NCBI GenBank assembly: GCA_964596345.1
Contig: CAZQSZ010000007.1
Span: 124,001-188,000 of the forward strand
Length of the DNA: 64,000 bases
From: CADEDV01 sp964596345
GTDB lineage: Bacteria; Bacteroidota; Bacteroidia; Chitinophagales; Chitinophagaceae
Direction: 5' to 3'
In this document: positions 36,328-44,699 of the stretch, piece by piece
Layout: each line of letters starts with the position of its first letter
Position numbering within the stretch: the first letter of the stretch is position 1
Notes under the pieces: generated by a model
What the model saw: the letters and a program-made list of their open reading frames with translations, nothing else
What the model was told of the DNA's origin: nothing
The model's database searches: none
Made by a program: the position numbers and the translations under genes

Positions 36328-37344
36328 TCAGTTATCGTAATTGATGGGCGTCTTATTATCCTTCGGCTTTGGTTTGTTCTTGTCAGTATTCTTATCCGAT
36401 TTTTCCTGTAGTTTGAATTCATTCTTATTGCCACGGCTGTCCATCAGCGGATCACCAACCGGGGCTTGCCCGTCCTGCAGTTTAAAGTTGAAGACTTTAT
36501 CAATATGCACCCATTTGCCATTTTCCCATTTATAACCTTCGTTATCGCCATCAGGGATCATGGTGAAAGATAATTCGGGCTGATCGGTTTCTGATATCAG
36601 GTGATCCACCAGTATCATATCCATATCGGGAATATAATTAGCCAGTACCCTTGTTCCTTTTTTAAATTCCAGGCTCATCCGGTATTTCGGTGGTTTGGGA
36701 ATACTATCCTGCTCATAGGTAAAGAATGGTCCGCCGAATACCGGTTCATTTTTTTCGTTGAAATACATCACTTCGATCCATTTCTTCTGGGTATTCACGC
36801 CATTGAAATCAAGTCCAAACAGCGTGTAGTAGCTTTTGCCTTTATGTTGTGTTTTGATGATATTATAATAAATAGCCCCGATCCAGTTTCTTGCCGTTCT
36901 GACCGAATCATCTGCGTTGGCGGTGAATTCTGAATTATCACGCAGTGGGATCAGCTTCAGCGAACCATCTTTGGTCCGTAGTTGTATCGCTCCTTTCTGG
37001 CGGGAGTAATAATCATCAAACTCCAGGTTCCAGGTAAAGATGCGGAAAGAAGTGTCCGGTGCATATAATCTTGAAATTCCAAAGACGGAATCAAAAGGAT
37101 AATAGAACGAATTTTTTATTTGCAATGCCCTGACCAATGTCTTGGTGAATTGGCTGTCGGAAACCATCCGGTCCTCCGGTAAACTGTCGGTGATCATGTA
37201 CTGGGCATACTCCCGGAGGGAATCTTCTTTGGCCCTGAGTTTTTTCAGGTCTGCCGGGGCTACAACTTGTGAAAAGGCTGAGTGTGACAAGAGTATTGCC
37301 AGCAGGCAGGATAAGATCGTTACGGGTATTGTTTTCTTCAGCAA
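36328..37344 (-). CDS. Secreted protein of unknown function (Bacteroidota family)
   Basis: A 338-residue exported protein: signal peptide (core IPVTILSCLLAILLSHSAFS), a helical start with KLRAKEDSLREYA, then a mainly beta domain (IFTWNLEFDDYYSRQKGAIQ, and later YTLFGLDFNGVNTQKKWIEV), and a Lys/Asp/Pro-rich tail. Homologues of this overall shape are common single-copy secreted proteins in Bacteroidota, but I know no assigned function. Stop lies beside the shared terminator. Confidence 0.72.
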   Translation of the reverse strand: MLKKTIPVTILSCLLAILLSHSAFSQVVAPADLKKLRAKEDSLREYAQYMITDSLPEDRMVSDSQFTKTLVRALQIKNSFYYPFDSVFGISRLYAPDTSFRIFTWNLEFDDYYSRQKGAIQLRTKDGSLKLIPLRDNSEFTANADDSVRTARNWIGAIYYNIIKTQHKGKSYYTLFGLDFNGVNTQKKWIEVMYFNEKNEPVFGGPFFTYEQDSIPKPPKYRMSLEFKKGTRVLANYIPDMDMILVDHLISETDQPELSFTMIPDGDNEGYKWENGKWVHIDKVFNFKLQDGQAPVGDPLMDSRGNKNEFKLQEKSDKNTDKNKPKPKDNKTPINYDN

Positions 37345-37429
37345 AATGGATTGACTGTTTAGTTATTCAAAAATAGGCTTTAATCCAGATGCCGATAACG
37401 GCAAAAGGGTTGTAAAATTTTAAGAGCCC

Positions 37430-38716
37430 TCATAAAGCTTTGACAAAATCCTCCAGCCCGTTGAAAGCAAGGTCAATATCGGGGTGGGGCAGTTCCTGGT
37501 GGGGGCGGGTGGTCTTTACAAAAACAGTGTGCATACCCGCATTGCGGCCAAAATGCATATCGCTCAGGTTATTGCCTACCATGATGGATTTGCTGAAGTC
37601 AATCTCCGGGAAATTCAGTTTGGCCCTTACCGCCATACCGGGATTGGGCTTGCGTTCCGGGTGATCATTATGAATGGAGCTGCAATAGTAAATCGCATCG
37701 ATCTTGCCACCGGCTTCCTCTACTTTGGTTGTCATGTGCCGGTGAATATCCGCCAGTGTTTCTTCTGTCATCAGCTGGCGGCCCACACCCCGCTGGTTGG
37801 TGACGATAATGATCCGGTTAAATTTCTCCGTGAGTTTTTTAAACAGGGCCGGTGCACCGGGACTGAATACAAATTCATCCACGGAGAAAATATAGCTGCC
37901 TTCTTTGTCAAGATTAATGACACCATCCCGGTCAAGAAACAGCGTCCAGCTTTTATCGACTTGTTGAAGATCTAGAACTGCCGGTTGCAATTCTGTTTGT
38001 GCCCGGTTAAAATCTTCCGGGATGCCGATATCAATAAAATATTCGTCCTGCACCTGTCCATAGATGCGGCGGCTGCTATAATATTTTTCGAGGTAATCTT
38101 TTTCAAAGGAGAATTTAGCGGGGAATTCCTCCTCCAGGAATTTAGCCACATTCAGCAGGTATACACCACCATTGATCGTGCCGGTTTCATAGAACTGTTT
38201 TTCTTTAAAACTGCTCACAAGCTGGTCAGTTTCCAGTTCCACCACACCGTAGCGGTCGAAGTTTCGCATGGGTTTTAACAGCAAAGTACATTCCGCATTA
38301 TTATGCAGGTGAAAATGTGAGGCAGCATGTAGGTCAGCATTGAACAAGGTATCGCCGTTGGCGATCACTACATTTTTCTCCGTGGCTTTGCTGCAGGCTA
38401 ACTGGATGGCACCACCTGTTCCTAAAGGTTCTTCTTCGATCACAATTTGGTAACGAAGCGTCGCAAAATGGGCATGCAGGTATTCTTCTATTGCTTCATG
38501 TTTATAACCCAGTGAAAAAATAAAATCAGTGATACCCTGTCTTCTCAGGTGATTGATGACATAAAACAAAAAGGGCCTTCCTGCAACAGGAGCCATGCAT
38601 TTGGGAAGATCGGGAACAGCTTCCCGTAGTCTTGTGCCGAGACCTCCAGCCAAGATAATTGCCTGCCCCCTGAACGGAGAGCTGTGAATATGCGTTTGTG
38701 TTGTATGTTCTGACAT
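37430..38716 (-). CDS. HddC-GmhB fusion: heptose-1-P guanylyltransferase + heptose bisphosphate phosphatase
   Basis: A 428-residue two-domain enzyme. Residues about 17-245 are a sugar-nucleotidyltransferase (AIILAGGLGTRL, pyrophosphorylase Lys in LPKCMAPVAGRP, metal Asp in IANGDTLF), as in HddC, which makes GDP-D-glycero-alpha-D-manno-heptose. Residues about 257-428 are a HAD-IIIA phosphatase (LDRDGVINLD with D262/D264, TNQRGV, RKPNPGM, MVGNNLSDM), as in GmhB, which removes the 7-phosphate. The usual GmhB zinc loop with CxH...CxC is replaced by CSSIHNDHPERKPNPGM with one Cys. Together with GmhA and HddA upstream this completes the GDP-heptose pathway, feeding surface glycans. Confidence 0.88.
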   Translation of the reverse strand: MSEHTTQTHIHSSPFRGQAIILAGGLGTRLREAVPDLPKCMAPVAGRPFLFYVINHLRRQGITDFIFSLGYKHEAIEEYLHAHFATLRYQIVIEEEPLGTGGAIQLACSKATEKNVVIANGDTLFNADLHAASHFHLHNNAECTLLLKPMRNFDRYGVVELETDQLVSSFKEKQFYETGTINGGVYLLNVAKFLEEEFPAKFSFEKDYLEKYYSSRRIYGQVQDEYFIDIGIPEDFNRAQTELQPAVLDLQQVDKSWTLFLDRDGVINLDKEGSYIFSVDEFVFSPGAPALFKKLTEKFNRIIIVTNQRGVGRQLMTEETLADIHRHMTTKVEEAGGKIDAIYYCSSIHNDHPERKPNPGMAVRAKLNFPEIDFSKSIMVGNNLSDMHFGRNAGMHTVFVKTTRPHQELPHPDIDLAFNGLEDFVKAL

Positions 38717-38729
38717 GAAGGCTTTTGTA

Positions 38730-38762
38730 AAGTCTCCCCTTCAGGGGAGATTTAGAGGGGTT
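38730..38762. repeat. Palindromic repeat overlapping the gmhA stop codon
   Basis: TCTCCCC-TTCA-GGGGAGA (38733-38739 with 38744-38750) followed by TTTAGAGGGG. The stop codon and the last two codons of gmhA (Pro-Leu) lie in this repeat. Related copies are at 61879-61902, 62829-62858, 63267-63284 and 63375-63388. Confidence 0.75.
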
Positions 38763-39330
38763 TGAAATAGTTCTCTTCTACCAACTGGCAAACAATGTGC
38801 CCCACCATAATATGGCTTTCCTGTATTCGGGGTGTATCGGTGGAGGGTATATTAATGAGGTAATCACTCAGCGATTTCATCTGCCCGCCGGTGAGACCGG
38901 TAAACCCAACGGTGATCATCTTTTTTTCACGGGCCACTTCAAAGGCCTTGATAATATTCAGCGAATTACCGGAAGTGGATAAGCCCACCAATACATCACC
39001 TGCCTGGCCGATGCCATCGATCATCCGGGCATAGACCACATCATAACTGTAATCATTAGCGACTGCCGTGATATAGGAAGTATTGCAATGCAGGGCTTCG
39101 GCCGGTAATGCTTTGCGGTCGGTATAAAAACGGCCGGAGAATTCAGCAGCGAGGTGTTGTGCATCAGCTGCACTGCCGCCATTGCCACAGAAATACACCC
39201 GTTTCCCATTCTTAAAAGCAGTGGTGATGGCATCAACGATCTTTTCAATCGTTGCTAACAGCCCTTCATTCATCAATACTTGTTGTTTCGTTTCTATAGA
39301 GGCCTGGATAATATGTTTGATCTTTTCCAT
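38752..39330 (-). CDS. gmhA: Sedoheptulose-7-phosphate isomerase (GmhA)
   Basis: A 192-residue SIS-domain enzyme that turns sedoheptulose 7-phosphate into D-glycero-D-manno-heptose 7-phosphate. The phosphosugar site shows CGNGGSAADAQHLAAE (about 48-63), LSTSGNS, and a C-terminal EESHIMVGHIVCQLVE with the catalytic Glu/His region. It lies between hddA (66 bases upstream) and the HddC-GmhB fusion (35 bases downstream). Its final codons and stop fall in a dispersed palindromic repeat, so the last residues may be recent. Confidence 0.93.
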   Translation of the reverse strand: MEKIKHIIQASIETKQQVLMNEGLLATIEKIVDAITTAFKNGKRVYFCGNGGSAADAQHLAAEFSGRFYTDRKALPAEALHCNTSYITAVANDYSYDVVYARMIDGIGQAGDVLVGLSTSGNSLNIIKAFEVAREKKMITVGFTGLTGGQMKSLSDYLINIPSTDTPRIQESHIMVGHIVCQLVEENYFKPL

Positions 39331-39396
39331 GGTTCAGTTTGAATACTTCTTCAAAGTTATTGATATCTGTGAAAGGAATGGCTGTACCGGAAGGGG

Positions 39397-40419
39397 TTAT
39401 ATGGTCCAGGTCTTTAATCCATGCTCGGTGAACTGGTAACTGCGGTGACGACCACCAAATTTCTCCAGGCTTTGCAGCACTTTATATTTTGTATTCACCG
39501 GGCAATAGAAGATCATAAAGCCACCGCCACCGGCACCGGATATCTTACCCCCGGTAGCTCCCGCTTTTTTGGCGGTTTCGTAAATTTCTTCCATCAGCGG
39601 GTTGCTGATGCCCTCGGCCATTTGTCTTTTTTGCTGGAAGCCGAAATCAAGGATCTCACCAAACTCGTTGAGCTTACCTTTCAGTAAAGCTTCCTTCATC
39701 ATTTGCGCCTGTTCTTTCAGGTGATGCATGGCATCAATTGATTTTTCTTTTTTATCGGTAACGTTCTTTGTTTGTTTTTTAATGATCTCGGCTGATTCAC
39801 GGCTGGTGGAAGTATAATACAGCAATAAGTTATTCTCCAGTTCAAACAAATGCTGCTGTTTCACCCGCAGCGGGTTCACGATCACTTTGTCATCCCCATA
39901 AAATTCCATGAAGTTGACACCGCCGAACGTAGCGGCATACTGGTCCTGTTTACCACCGGCCAGGTCAAGGTCTTTTCGTTCGATCTCGTAGGCATAATGT
40001 GCCATATCATATTCGCCCAGCGGTAAACGCAGCATTTCTGTAAAAGCGCCGATGATGGCCACCACCAAAGTGGAAGAAGTACCCAATCCTGAACCGGCAG
40101 GTGCATCTACAAATGTGGACAAACGAAAGCCCTGTTCTTTGATACCATAATCTTTCTGGATCCGGTTGTACACACCTTTCAGCAGGTCTAAATGTCCGTC
40201 AATGGGAAGCTGGTGCGCCCAGCCGAACTGTTGTGATTCATTCCGATCAATTGCTTCGAGGATGATCGTATTTTCATTCAGCGGTTCAATCGTGGCATTG
40301 GCATATAAAGAGATCGTCGCATTCAGGATCGCACCGCCATACATATCACTATAAGGGCTGACATCGGTGCCGCCACCGGCTAAACCAATCCGCAAAGGAG
40401 CTTTACTTCTGTAGATCAT
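39397..40419 (-). CDS. hddA: D-glycero-alpha-D-manno-heptose 7-phosphate kinase (HddA)
   Basis: A 340-residue GHMP-family kinase that phosphorylates heptose 7-phosphate at C1 in the alpha configuration, the branch leading to GDP-heptose, not ADP-heptose. Motifs: RIGLAGGGTDVSPYSDMYGG at the N-terminus, the ATP loop PAGSGLGTSST (about 110-120), and the C-terminal GAGGGGFMIFY. It is the first heptose gene after the glycosyltransferases in this leftward operon. Confidence 0.92.
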   Translation of the reverse strand: MIYRSKAPLRIGLAGGGTDVSPYSDMYGGAILNATISLYANATIEPLNENTIILEAIDRNESQQFGWAHQLPIDGHLDLLKGVYNRIQKDYGIKEQGFRLSTFVDAPAGSGLGTSSTLVVAIIGAFTEMLRLPLGEYDMAHYAYEIERKDLDLAGGKQDQYAATFGGVNFMEFYGDDKVIVNPLRVKQQHLFELENNLLLYYTSTSRESAEIIKKQTKNVTDKKEKSIDAMHHLKEQAQMMKEALLKGKLNEFGEILDFGFQQKRQMAEGISNPLMEEIYETAKKAGATGGKISGAGGGGFMIFYCPVNTKYKVLQSLEKFGGRHRSYQFTEHGLKTWTI

Positions 40420-40492
40420 TGACCGTTAATTACCTTGATTGTTGTTATGCAGCTGATTTTTATTTACCCGGCTGAAGTACTACTATCATCGG

Positions 40493-40512
40493 CTGTTGCG
40501 TCGCACACTTCA
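40493..40512. repeat. 20-base repeat shared with 61621-61640, supplies GT4 stop codon
   Basis: An exact 20-base match to 61621-61640 (begins CTGTTGCG, ends CACTTCA). The TGA stop of the glycosyltransferase gene is complement 40510-40512, inside the repeat. Confidence 0.7.
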
Positions 40513-41649
40513 TCGTTCAGTAACCCCATCAGCTAATTTCGTAATCGCCTGCACCAGGCTGGCCCAGCTGTATTTTTCTTTTTCGCTGCGAAGATGCGGA
40601 ATAAAATAATCTTCACCTAATTGGTAGAAACGGAGAATGCCTTCTGCAATGGCCGTCGGGTTGGGTTCCACCACCAGGCCCACTTTCTCCTGCGGAACAA
40701 GTGAAGGCAGACCGCCAACATTGGTCACGACCATAGGTTTCTCAAAATGATAGGCAAGGGGAGTAACGCCGCTCTGGGTGGCATTGCGGTAAGGTTGTAT
40801 CACCGCATCAGCCGCACAGAGATAATATTTTACTTCGCTGTCCGGAATGAAATCTGTTCTTAAGATCAGTGAATCGCTGAGTTGTAATTTTTCGATCTGT
40901 TCCCGGTAAGGTTTTTCGTCTTCATAAAATTCTCCTGCTACCAATAATTTAATGCCTGTATTTTTCAGTTGGGCAGTTGCCATCGCTTCCAGTAACATAT
41001 CAAGGCCTTTATATTTCCTGATAAAACCGAAAAATAAAATGATACGCTGGTTGCCATCGAGTCCAAGATGTTTCCTTGCTTCAGATTTGGAAAGAATGGC
41101 CCCGAAATTATCATAGAGCGGATGAGAGACTAATTGAGCCGGTTTATCTTTTTCAAACAAACGCAGATCACTCATCACTTTTTCACTCATCGTTACAAAC
41201 GCATCACAACTTTTTAAAAAGTAGCGGGTAAAGGGTTTGTCGCCGGGCCTTTTCTCATGGGGGATCACATTGTCTGCAATGCAAACGATCTTCGTATGTT
41301 TATTTTTTCTGACCCTTCTTAAGATAGTTCCCAGTGCAGGTCCCATGAACGGCAACCAGAAACGGACGATGATAAGATCAGGTCTTTCTTTTTTCAACCG
41401 GTTACCCATCTTTATCCAGTTGAACGGGTTGACGGAATTGATCACCGTATGAATTTGTATTCCGGCAGGTGCCGGTTCATCGGTGAACTGTGTTTTGCCC
41501 GGGAATAAAAAAGAAGGATACTGTAAAGAGAAGGAATAGATCGAACAATCATCCCCCTGGTCGTTGAATGCTTTGGCCAGCCGCTGGTTAAACGTAGCAA
41601 GACCACCTCTTAACGGATGTGCAGGCCCGATGATAACGACCTTCGCCAT
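40510..41649 (-). CDS. Glycosyltransferase family 4
   Basis: A 379-residue GT-B retaining glycosyltransferase. The N-terminal loop is GPAHPLRGGLATFNQRLA, the donor-side domain contains FFGFIRKYKGLDMLLEA and the family region QSGVTPLAYHFEKPMVVTNV with GGLPSLV, where the E-x7-E motif is partly altered. It overlaps the GT2 gene by one base (TAATG), so translation is coupled. The heptose cassette follows after 90 bases, so this enzyme may add the GDP-heptose or another sugar of the same glycan; acceptor unknown. Its stop codon lies in a dispersed repeat. Confidence 0.88.
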   Translation of the reverse strand: MAKVVIIGPAHPLRGGLATFNQRLAKAFNDQGDDCSIYSFSLQYPSFLFPGKTQFTDEPAPAGIQIHTVINSVNPFNWIKMGNRLKKERPDLIIVRFWLPFMGPALGTILRRVRKNKHTKIVCIADNVIPHEKRPGDKPFTRYFLKSCDAFVTMSEKVMSDLRLFEKDKPAQLVSHPLYDNFGAILSKSEARKHLGLDGNQRIILFFGFIRKYKGLDMLLEAMATAQLKNTGIKLLVAGEFYEDEKPYREQIEKLQLSDSLILRTDFIPDSEVKYYLCAADAVIQPYRNATQSGVTPLAYHFEKPMVVTNVGGLPSLVPQEKVGLVVEPNPTAIAEGILRFYQLGEDYFIPHLRSEKEKYSWASLVQAITKLADGVTER

Positions 41650-42590
41650 TATAATCCTGTTTTTTCTTCTATCAGGTAGGAGTTTCTTCCCGGTGCATTA
41701 CGGCTGATCAGTTCTCCCAAAAAACCGGCGAGGAATAATTGTACCCCCACGATCAGCGAGGTTAACGCAATATAGAAGCCCGGGCGGTTGGTGATCGGGT
41801 ATTCGTAATCAATGATCTTGGAGATAATAAGGTAAACCGAAAAACCAAGGCCGACCAGGAAAAATAAAGAGCCCCATAAACCAAAGAAGTGCATGGGTTT
41901 TTTGGAAAATTTGCCTACAAAGCTGATCGATAAAAGATCAAGAAAGCCATTGACAAAACGCCGCATGCCAAACTTGGAAGTGCCGAATTTTCGCTTGCGG
42001 TGCTCCACCACTTTCTCACCGATCTTACGGAAGCCGGACCATTTGGCAAGGACGGGAATATAGCGGTGCATTTCACCATAGACTTCCACACTCTTCACCA
42101 CTTTGTTGCGATAGGCTTTCAGGCCGCAATTGAAATCATGCAGTTTAATACCGGAAGCTTTTCGGGTGACGGCGTTGAAGAATTTGGAAGGAATATTTTT
42201 AGCAAGCGTACTGTCATACCGTTTCTTTTTCCAGCCACTCACCAGGTCGAATTTATCTTCGATGATCATTCTTCTCAGTTCCGGTATTTCATCCGGGCTG
42301 TCCTGCATATCGGCATCCATCGTGATCACCACATCGCCCTGGGCTGCTTTAAAGCCTTCATTGAGGGCGGCTGATTTGCCATAGTTACGCTGGAACTTGA
42401 TCCCTTTAATATTGTTGTTTTTCGAACGCAGTTCATTGATCACTTCCCAGGAATTATCCGTACTGCCGTCATCAATAAAGATCACTTCGTAGGAGTAATG
42501 ATGTTCTTTCATCACCTTTTCTATCCAGGCGGACAGTTCGGGCAATGATTCAGCTTCATCCAGTAAGGGTATGACAAGGGATATGTCCAT
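41649..42590 (-). CDS. Glycosyltransferase family 2 with two C-terminal membrane helices (DPM1/GtrB-like)
   Basis: A 313-residue membrane glycosyltransferase of the dolichol-phosphate mannose synthase/GtrB type, which loads a sugar onto polyprenyl phosphate. Visible: SLVIPLLDEAESLPELSAWI at the start, IDDGSTDNS, the metal motif MDADMQDSPDE, and HRKRKFGTSKFGMRRF before two C-terminal hydrophobic helices (about 235-255 and 270-295). Starts one base after the DUF4199 gene ends and overlaps the GT4 gene by one base. Confidence 0.93.
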   Translation of the reverse strand: MDISLVIPLLDEAESLPELSAWIEKVMKEHHYSYEVIFIDDGSTDNSWEVINELRSKNNNIKGIKFQRNYGKSAALNEGFKAAQGDVVITMDADMQDSPDEIPELRRMIIEDKFDLVSGWKKKRYDSTLAKNIPSKFFNAVTRKASGIKLHDFNCGLKAYRNKVVKSVEVYGEMHRYIPVLAKWSGFRKIGEKVVEHRKRKFGTSKFGMRRFVNGFLDLLSISFVGKFSKKPMHFFGLWGSLFFLVGLGFSVYLIISKIIDYEYPITNRPGFYIALTSLIVGVQLFLAGFLGELISRNAPGRNSYLIEEKTGL

Positions 42591-42591
42591 T

Positions 42592-43080
42592 TTATTTTTT
42601 TCTCATTAATAATAAAAATGCGCCAACAACGGTGAAGGCAGCGCCTGAGAGTAAAGTTCCGAAAATTGTCAATGAAATCTCTGCTACGGGAAACTGTTTT
42701 TTAGCTGCCGCTACGATCTGCTCTATTTCCGGGAGTTGTTTGTTGCCCTGCCTGATAAGATCTTCTTTATAGAGCCGGGCGCCTTCTTCAGCTATTTCCG
42801 GGTGCAGGTAAATGTAGATGCCCCTGAAAATAACCATTACCAAAACCACGATAATGAAACAACGAAAGCCCTGCCCGAAAATAGTTTTAAAAGCAGGCGT
42901 GTAGTTTTCTGAACGGGAGTAAGTGATCAATGTCCATGCAATACCGGCGGCGTATAAAGCAAATACAATGTACTGTAAAGAAGATTGAGCAGAAACTTTA
43001 GCAGAAACAAGTAGCAAAGTGGCTGCTACCATCAACAACCCGGTGATCGCACCTTTGACAAGGGGAGTGTTTTTTATCAT
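42592..43080 (-). CDS. DUF4199-domain membrane protein
   Basis: A 162-residue inner-membrane protein with four hydrophobic segments and the family segment TYSRSENYTPAFKTIFGQGF, typical of DUF4199. Function unknown. It is tightly packed between the dihydroorotase-like gene (16 bases upstream) and the GT2 gene (1 base downstream). This order is familiar from many Bacteroidota genomes and suggests a shared envelope-related role. Confidence 0.88.
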   Translation of the reverse strand: MIKNTPLVKGAITGLLMVAATLLLVSAKVSAQSSLQYIVFALYAAGIAWTLITYSRSENYTPAFKTIFGQGFRCFIIVVLVMVIFRGIYIYLHPEIAEEGARLYKEDLIRQGNKQLPEIEQIVAAAKKQFPVAEISLTIFGTLLSGAAFTVVGAFLLLMRKK

Positions 43081-43096
43081 TAGTATTTGGAGTAAA

Positions 43097-44359
43097 TTAA
43101 TTAAGTAAAAGGTTATCGCCGTTAATAATGCCTGCTACTTTCCCGGTCAGTTCTTTACCGATAAAGGGAGAGTTCTTTGATTTTGACCGCAGGACTTTCT
43201 CCGTAACGGTCCATTTTTCTGCCGGATCAAATAAAGTAAGGGCCGCTTTATTACCTTCTGTAACGGAAGCCTGTTCCAGCGCAAATAATCTCCTGGGATT
43301 GATGGCTAATAGTTCAACCCATTTTGCAGCTGCTGTACCGGGTACGGCCGTGTTCAATACGGCATAAGCGGTTTCGAGGCCGATCATACCATTTTTGGCA
43401 TATTCAAATTCCAGCACTTTACTGTCATACTCATGTGGCAGGTGATGGGTGGCGATGCAATCCACGGTTCCATCAATAACTGCTTTGCGTAATAGATCCC
43501 GGTCTTCTTTGGTCCGGAGCGGCGGATTTACTTTCAGGTTGGAATCATATTCCTGCAGGTCTTCATCACAAAAGAAAAGATGGTAAGGGGTAACGGAGCA
43601 ACTCACAGCTGCACCGCTGTCTTTTCCTCTTTTGATATACTCCAGTGATTTCTTCGTACTGACGGCGGTAAAATGCAGTTTGGAGTCAGCATAGCGGGCC
43701 AGTTTGATATCCCTGGCCACGATGAGTTCTTCAGCCATGGCCGGTTTGCCGGGCAATCCCAGTTGCGTGGAAACAATGCCTTCATTCATCAGTCCATGCG
43801 GGTTGATGCTTTTATCATCGGGTACCTGGATCAGTATACCGTCAAAAGGTTTGATGTACTGCAGGGCTTTCACCAGCAATCCGGCTGATTGCACCGGATT
43901 GATACCATCGCTGAAGGCAACCGCACCGCTGGCCTTCATATCATACATTTCGGCCAGTTCTTTGCCTTCTGTATTCTTAGTAATAGCACCGATGGGATGA
44001 ATATTGACAGGAAGTGATTTGCTTTTCTGAACGATGTATTCCACATTCGATTTGTTGTGAATACAGGGGCTCGTATTGGGAATCACAAAAACGTCTGTAT
44101 ATCCACCGGCAGCAGCAGCAGCAGCACCGGTTTCCAGTGTTTCCTTGAATTCATAGCCGGGATCTGCAAAATTGGCGAAAACATCCACCCATCCCGGGGA
44201 AACATGAAGTCCGGGCACCGTGATTTCCTTATCGGCTTTTTCAGTGATGGAACCGGAGATCCGGGTGATTATTCCATTTTCAATAAAAATATCGGCTGTT
44301 TGCCCGTTAAAAGGAGAGGAGGGATCAACAATGCTGGCTTGCTTAATGAGTATTTTCAT
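43097..44359 (-). CDS. Dihydroorotase-like protein lacking catalytic residues
   Basis: A 420-residue amidohydrolase-fold protein clearly homologous to type I dihydroorotase. The metal motif G-x-x-D-x-H-x-H-x-R-D/E-P-G is here GWVDVFANFADPG (56-68): both His become Phe61 and Asn63 and the substrate Arg becomes Ala65. The catalytic Asp of T-D-H-A-P-H is His in IATHHLPHEYDSK. With metal and proton-relay residues gone it is unlikely to make dihydroorotate. Non-catalytic dihydroorotases are known to scaffold aspartate carbamoyltransferase (PyrC' of Pseudomonas), which is one possible role. First gene of the DUF4199-GT2-GT4-heptose run. Confidence 0.85.
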   Translation of the reverse strand: MKILIKQASIVDPSSPFNGQTADIFIENGIITRISGSITEKADKEITVPGLHVSPGWVDVFANFADPGYEFKETLETGAAAAAAGGYTDVFVIPNTSPCIHNKSNVEYIVQKSKSLPVNIHPIGAITKNTEGKELAEMYDMKASGAVAFSDGINPVQSAGLLVKALQYIKPFDGILIQVPDDKSINPHGLMNEGIVSTQLGLPGKPAMAEELIVARDIKLARYADSKLHFTAVSTKKSLEYIKRGKDSGAAVSCSVTPYHLFFCDEDLQEYDSNLKVNPPLRTKEDRDLLRKAVIDGTVDCIATHHLPHEYDSKVLEFEYAKNGMIGLETAYAVLNTAVPGTAAAKWVELLAINPRRLFALEQASVTEGNKAALTLFDPAEKWTVTEKVLRSKSKNSPFIGKELTGKVAGIINGDNLLLN

Positions 44360-44411
44360 TAAGGAGCGAAGATAAAGGTTGTTTCTGGTACTGAAAAATA
44401 CTAAAAAGCCT

Positions 44412-44419
44412 TACTTTTG
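44412..44419 (+). promoter_or_regulatory. Candidate -7 box (TACTTTTG) before the tRNA-Pro genes
   Basis: An exact TAnnTTTG match, 37 bases before the first tRNA-Pro. A -33 element is only weakly present (ACTG near 44390). The position fits a tRNA promoter. Confidence 0.5.
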
Positions 44420-44455
44420 CCCTCCCAATTACCACTCGCAAGAGTATCGTTTGTT

Positions 44456-44529
44456 CGGGACGTAGCGCAGCCCGGTAGCGCACTAGCATGGGGTGCTAGG
44501 GGTCGCAAGTTCGAATCTTGTCGTCCCGA
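44456..44529 (+). tRNA. tRNA-Pro (anticodon GGG)
   Basis: A complete cloverleaf of 74 bases: acceptor CGGGACG/CGTCCCG, D stem GCGC/GCGC, anticodon stem CTAGC/GCTAG with loop ATGGGGT (anticodon GGG, reading CCC and CCU), T arm GCAAG-TTCGAAT-CTTGT with one G-T pair, discriminator A. No CCA is encoded. A terminator follows 10 bases later. Confidence 0.96.
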
Positions 44530-44539
44530 CTTTTAAAAG

Positions 44540-44567
44540 AAGCTCACAATTAGGTGAGCTTTTTTTA
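44540..44567 (+). terminator. Terminator after tRNA-Pro(GGG)
   Basis: An 8-bp perfect stem (44540-44547 with 44554-44561) followed by a T run. Confidence 0.85.
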
Positions 44568-44588
44568 TTTTTGCATAGGATAATTTTT

Positions 44589-44662
44589 CGGGATGTAGCG
44601 CAGCCCGGTAGCGCACTACGTTCGGGACGTAGGGGTCGCTGGTTCGAATCCAGTCATCCCGA
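44589..44662 (+). tRNA. tRNA-Pro (anticodon CGG)
   Basis: A complete 74-base cloverleaf: acceptor CGGGATG/CATCCCG, D stem GCGC/GCGC, anticodon stem CTACG/CGTAG with loop TTCGGGA (anticodon CGG, reading CCG), T arm with TTCGAAT-type loop, discriminator A. Its bases 44613-44664 are repeated exactly at 44965-45016, after the GIY-YIG gene. Confidence 0.96.
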
Positions 44663-44671
44663 CCATTGGTG

Positions 44672-44698
44672 AAGGCTCTGTAGTAAAACAGGGCCTTT
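44672..44698 (+). terminator. Terminator after tRNA-Pro(CGG), abutting GIY-YIG start
   Basis: A 9-bp stem with one G-T pair (44672-44680 with 44689-44697) and a short T run that ends at the ATG of the GIY-YIG gene at 44700. Confidence 0.75.
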
Positions 44699-44699
44699 T

